DNA of 64,000 nt, taken from the NCBI GenBank assembly GCA_034509735.1, contig JACGWO010000005.1:33262479-33326478 (forward strand), given 5' to 3'. Position 1 is the first letter of the stretch, and the number at the start of each line of letters is the position of its first letter. The position numbers and the translations under genes are program-made. The notes below the pieces were generated by a model. It did no database searches, was not told the origin of the DNA, and saw only the letters and a list, made by a program, of their open reading frames with translations. Below are positions 59,763-64,000 of this stretch, piece by piece. This DNA comes from Sesamum alatum (taxonomy: Eukaryota > Streptophyta > Magnoliopsida > Lamiales > Pedaliaceae).

Positions 59763-60188
59763 GGGTAAACTACAATCACCTCCCACAAGGTTTGATATAA
59801 TTACAAATATATACTCGTTGTTTAGAAAATTACAAATAACTTCTGATTTTAACGTCCATCCAACAACGAGCCCATTCTCTTAGGTTCCCATCGAATTTTT
59901 GTAATGAACTGTCCAAAATGTCCTTTTGAATCATAAGTTATAATTTTATATATAATTTTTTAAAATTTTCTAAAATATTTTTATGCATTATTATCTCTAT
60001 ATGGATTATTTATTTTATCCACCCTCATATTTCTTTTTACATTTAAAAAGAATCAGTAAGGTAACGTAGTACTTTTCACATCTCCGGTTAGAGACCACAT
60101 AATTATTTTAGGATATTTGTAATTTTTCAAATAATGACGGGGTATTTATAGTTATACCAAACCTTATGGAGCTGGATGTAATTTACCC
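59763..60188. mobile_element. GGGTAAACTACA MITE with 9-bp duplication
   Basis: A 426-bp element starting GGGTAAACTACAATCACC and ending GGATGTAATTTACCC. Inner arms pair (AGGTTTGATATAATTACAAA against TTATAGTTATACCAAACCTT). Flanking 9-mers TACAATTTA (59754-59762) and TACAAATTA (60189-60197) differ at one base. Confidence 0.82.
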
Positions 60189-60191
60189 TAC

Positions 60192-60200
<9 letters not shown>

Positions 60201-60222
<22 letters not shown>
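60201..60222. repeat. (TA)n microsatellite
   Basis: About 11 AT units a few bases past the right flank of the MITE that ends at 60188. Confidence 0.9.
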
Positions 60223-60227
<5 letters not shown>

Positions 60228-60779
60228 CCCTGAAATACAAATTCTTGATTTTATTATTTTCTAAAATGAATAATTGATTAGTGGTAGATGTGGGTTCTAC
60301 GAGAATAAGTATGACTTGTTGTGATTATTATTTATTATTTTTTCTGTGTGCCGGCAATAATTGAAACATAATCATTAATCACACCTCTGAAACTTAAAAT
60401 TAAATAAAAATGATCATTAGTTTAGTACTTGCTCAGAAGATGGAATTAATAAGAGTCTAAATAAATTAATCACATCTCTAAAACTTCATAAATATTTAAC
60501 ATTTCTGTTCAAATCATTTAATTTAGCTGCTGCAATTGGCAAAGCTCAAGCCACACCCAGCCCTTCGTTCCTATCATTTTCATTTTCAATTTTCAATTTA
60601 AAATTATATTTATTTATACGTATTTTTCACAATAAATAAAATTTTCCATTATTTTAATTTCAATTATTATTTCTTATGTTATATATAACATACACAAATA
60701 AAATTATAAAAAAATAAATATACATTCACATGAAATATATATCTTCTAAAGAATTTTAGTATTACCATTTAGACAGAAT

Positions 60780-61258
60780 CTTTAGTGTAATTACACATAG
60801 ATTTTTTGTGGTTTGAAAAATTGCATTGAATACTTCTGATGTTTGCTTCTGTCTAGCAAATAGGTCCATCCGTTCGTCAAAATTCACTAAACTTGTTGAT
60901 ATTAGAAAAAAAAGCTAAATAAAATTTGATCATTTAACATCGATTGATTTATTATAAGTCAAATAAATCCTTTTATGACTAAACCATCCATATATATCTT
61001 CACACGTTAATGCATGCGAGGAGGTATATCTTTACTGTTATAAGGACAGTTTTGTCAAAAAAAATTTATTTGGCATGCAATAAGTTATTAATAAATTAAT
61101 CGAGGGTAAATATCAATTTTCATTCTTTTTTTTTGTTAATAACAACAAATTCAGTGAATTTTTACTAATAAGAGGACCTATTTGTTAGACGGAATCAAAC
61201 CTCAATAATATAAAATATAAATTTTCAAAATATAAGAAATTAATGTGTAATAATACCA
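60780..61258. mobile_element. Large fold-back MITE (second family)
   Basis: Shares with the copies at 9470, 55500 and 62100 the left-arm phrases CTAGCAAATAGGTCCATCCG and the right-arm ACCTATTTGTTAGACGGAA, which are inverted complements. A middle inverted pair around TTATAAGTCAAATAAATCC and TTATTTGGCATGCAATAAG also exists. Ends approximate. Confidence 0.6.
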
Positions 61259-62099
61259 AATCTCGTACAAAAAATGTATAATAACCTCTAAATATATTGA
61301 TCAATTGCATGGAGTGGGGGGACCCACCCACCGTAGAGAATAACAGGGTCACAAGAAATTAGAAAACGCAGCGCCGTTGGTAGCGGCAATGATAAAGATA
61401 CAAGCGTCGTCAACCCTAGTAGTTGAATCGGGGCCTGGGTAAAGACACGTGTTGCTTCCTTAATGGTGGTGACAAAAATCCCTGTCCGCGTACAGCCGGG
61501 AAGCTGTTTCCCACCCAACACAAATACGGCCCGGATTAATTGAGTAGAAACCAAGTTAGGCCATGTTTGGATGCCAATGGAACAGCAACCACCTCCACTT
61601 TTTTTTTTTTTTTTTTTTTTTTTTAATTAATATTTTAACAATTAAAATATTATGTCGGATTACACTAATTCGAGCCACCAGAATTTAATGGGCACAATCA
61701 TAAGGAGAAAATGAAAAAAAGAAAAGTAAATAATTAAATTACATTAAATAATCTTGCATTGAATTCACAACACCACCTTTTCAAATTTCAAAATTCAAAT
61801 ATAATTCTATTCTGTTGCATTTGGACGGAAGGATTTGAAATCAAAGATTTCAAATTTAAAGAATTTGAAATCTTTCAATTTTAAATTTGAATTATATTTT
61901 AATGAATATTGGTGTATTTCAAATTCTTTTCAAATAGAGTCATTTGAAATTATTTCTCCAAATCTTTCCTTCAAGTATAAATCCATCAATCCAAATACAC
62001 CCTTAATTCCTTCAAAATCCAAATATATCTCTGAATCTAATTTAATTTTAATTCCCAAAAAAACAAAAATAAAAAGACAATTACAATCGTCTTATCTTA

Positions 62100-62565
62100 A
62101 GGTTTGGTGTAATACACATGACTCATTTTGTTTCGAAAAAAAACATTAGCACCTTTGAGATTTATTTCCATCTAACAAATAGATTATTTTTTTAGTAAAA
62201 ATTTCACCGAATATGCTGATATTAGCAAAAAATTGAATGAAAATTCATATTAATCACGATTGACTTATTACTGACTTATTGCAAGTCAAATAAATTCTCA
62301 TTTGACCAAACTACCCTTATACATCTTCATATGCTAATGCATGTGAGAAGGTACATCTTCACTCTTATAAATGGAGTTTGGTCAGAACAAAAATTGTTTG
62401 ACTTACAGTAAATCATTAATAAGTCAATTGGGGGTAAATATGAATTATTATTCATTTTTTTTGTTAATTTCAGTAAATTTAGTAAAGAAATCTTTTTATT
62501 AGACGAAAACAAACCTCAAAATATTATATGTAATCTTTTAAATTATATAAAATTTACGTGTAATT
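62100..62565. mobile_element. Large fold-back MITE (second family)
   Basis: Same architecture as 60780-61258: left CATCTAACAAATAGATTA, inner GACTTATTGCAAGTCAAATAA and inverted GTTTGACTTACAGTAAATC, right ATTAGACGAAAACAAACCTC. Ends approximate. Confidence 0.6.
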
Positions 62566-63001
62566 AAAAAAAAAAAAAGAGAAGTTTTTTTCCCACAACA
62601 TTTATCCAGATCCCAAACGTGCCTTTCACCCATGTACTTGTACTAATGTACTTTTCTCACCTTTGTTGCACGCAGACATGCAAGTAATAAAAATAATAAA
62701 AAAAGAATCTTTCGATCGAGTCCCCGGCAAAAACACTTGCATCCCCACTCCGTCCATACGCTGCCTTGTTTAGATCTCCAAAACCTCTACACAAGAGAAA
62801 AAAAAAAAAGAAAAGAATTTGGTCCCCCAAGAAATTTAATTCCCATCACCATTTTCCTTCCTAATTATACCTGATTGATTACAATCAAAACTCATTACAT
62901 AGATTCTTGTCGTATAATAACACACACTTCCGTGGTTTTAGCTCACCATCATTATTACCACATTGACAAAATAAATGATATTCCCACTCGTTCTACTTAC
63001 C

Positions 63002-63010
63002 ATATAAAGA
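63002..63010 (+). promoter_or_regulatory. Probable TATA box of the pectin acetylesterase gene
   Basis: ATATAAAGA lies about 112 bases upstream of the chosen ATG at 63120, a good match to a plant TATA box with a 5' UTR of roughly 80 nt. Confidence 0.65.
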
Positions 63011-63119
63011 GGGAAGATTGACGGAATGGCGTGTCTTTAAGTAGCGTTTCTGGGCGGGTCAGCATTTCTACCAGTGTAGATTCTCTTGCGGGTTTTGTGG
63101 TTTCTTGCAAGATTCGGAC

Positions 63120-63354
63120 ATGGAGGGCTTGAAGGGATTTTGTTGTGTGGTTGTTCTTGGGATGTTGTTCAGCCAATGGGGTGTTCAAAGTTTCGAACTT
63201 GATGAATTTTTTGCCGGGAATGTAACGGATGTGTCGTTCTTGGAGTCTATGTCCTATTTGGAGTCTGTGTATGGAGTTTCTGCTGCTGCTCCGCCTCCCG
63301 GTGCTCTCATGGTCGGTCTTACTCTTGTTCAAGGAGCTGCTGCTAAAGGAGCTG
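63120..63354 (+). CDS. Pectin acetylesterase, first exon (gene runs off the window)
   Basis: Only the first exon is inside the window: 235 nt, 78 codons plus one base, ending GCTG|GTACTC. The ATG at 63120 is chosen because it gives a compact signal peptide (MEGLKGFCCVVVLGMLFSQWG, about 24 residues) for secretion to the cell wall; an in-frame ATG lies 15 nt earlier. The segment GLTLVQGAAAKGA at the exon end is the conserved start of plant pectin acetylesterases (carbohydrate esterase family 13), which de-acetylate homogalacturonan in the wall. The catalytic residues lie in exons beyond the window, so activity cannot be judged. A CT microsatellite begins four bases into the intron. Confidence 0.82.
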
Positions 63355-64000
63355 GTACTCTCTCTCTCTCTCTCTCTCTTACATATAAGAGTGGGATTTG
63401 CTTTTTTGTTTTAGATCGTGTTCTGTAATGAATTGCAGGTGTATTTTATTTTCTTCTGCTTTGATTTAAGTTTAGTTCTGTTATGATTGCTACATTCTAT
63501 TGGAATAGTATGATGTTCAAGATTTTATTGTGGACTTATTTATAAAATAATTCTGAGTGTCATTTTTGTTTCAATCCTTGTTTCTAGTTTAATCTGAGTT
63601 GTTCTTAGATTTTGGATCTGTATTAAACTTTTGTGATTCTCCTTCGGTGTTGTGATGGATGTTTCAATTGCATTTCTACTTTGCCTTTGCATCTTTTGTA
63701 GTTATTCTTAATTCTTGGTAAGATGGATTTCTTGCAGTGATAATCTTGTCTACTGTGTAGTTTCTTTGAAAGGTAAGAAAGAAAGATTTTTTTTCCCTTA
63801 GTTGGTGAAATATCATTTTCCATTGCTTCATCTATACGTGTACGGCCCCCGTATGGGTGTTAGATTCATGAACCGTCTTCTTAGGTGGCTATTCCAATTG
63901 CTACCGGCAAAACTTTCGCTTGCTAAGTGAAAGAATACACTCTAAGAGATTTTATGTTAAGCTGATCAGGTAACTCACAATGCATCTCCTGGAGTTTGCG
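63355..64000 (+). other. First intron of the pectin acetylesterase gene (incomplete)
   Basis: No second exon matching the expected continuation (VCLDG-type sequence) was found before the window end, so the first intron is longer than about 645 bases. It starts with a (CT)n tract at 63359-63380. Confidence 0.6.

Larger units (their letters stand above)
53875..63001. other. Repeat-dense intergenic region
   Basis: About 9 kb without a supported gene. It holds a PIF/Harbinger-like copy (54615-55340), three large fold-back elements (about 55500-55980, 60780-61258, 62100-62565), two GGGTAAAT MITEs (58405-58782, 59763-60188), four tRNA-derived SINE copies (56785-57919 and 59427-59693), CGAG-rich repeat relics (54150-54450, 58030-58300) and poly-T tracts. 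A less AT-rich unique piece lies at 55980-56220. Confidence 0.65.

Noticed and set aside
61288..61554. An 88-codon minus-strand frame in a less AT-rich patch
   Set aside because: No domain, no TATA or splice context and no likeness to a known family; too weak to list.

Overview
The window is plant nuclear DNA. It is AT-rich and intron-dense, with long repeat-filled spacers and plant-specific families (germin-like protein, isoprenylated heavy-metal-binding protein, NPF transporter, pectin acetylesterase, plant-type GluRS). A dicot is most likely; a closer placement cannot be made from the sequence alone. There is no bacterial-style operon, CRISPR array or viral genome.

Layout. 2.2-5.6 kb (+): cytosolic glutamyl-tRNA synthetase, 6 exons. 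5.7-10.4 kb: spacer of inverted-repeat transposons. 10.4-11.8 kb (-): germin-like protein, 2 exons. 11.9-19.3 kb: spacer with more of the same elements. 19.4-19.9 kb (+): small heavy-metal-associated protein with a CaaX-like end. 20.4-26.3 kb (-): a Nup98-type nucleoporin, 11 exons. 28.1-35.6 kb (-): a GUP1/HHAT-like membrane-bound O-acyltransferase, 19 exons. 36.2-36.4 kb: retrotransposon integrase scrap. 36.9-45.1 kb (-): flap endonuclease FEN1, 17 exons. 46.4-47.0 kb (+): intronless Cys-rich zinc-finger protein, divergent from FEN1. 47-51.4 kb: no recognisable gene. 51.4-53.9 kb (+): NPF (NRT1/PTR) transporter, 6 exons. 54-63 kb: dense repeat field with MITEs, a PIF/Harbinger-like element and a tRNA-derived SINE family. 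63.1 kb to the end (+): first exon of a pectin acetylesterase.

Gene models were built by hand from splice sites, protein-family motifs and phase. Summed exon lengths keep the frame in every complete gene: GluRS 727 aa, GLP 216 aa, HIPP 160 aa, Nup98 983 aa, MBOAT 525 aa, NPF 598 aa. FEN1 (383 aa) keeps it only if one intron starts at a non-GT site. The genes are ordinary independent plant loci and form no pathway cluster.

The most notable points are the Nup98 gene (duplicated GLEBS-encoding exon, few FG motifs, stop codon exactly where the autoproteolytic HF|S site should be), the FEN1 gene (one intron with no frame-preserving GT donor, another with a GC donor), an NPF gene whose first coding exon is only the ATG, and a transposon field in which target-site duplications can be read directly: 9 bp for a GGG-ended MITE group, about 15 bp for the SINEs.
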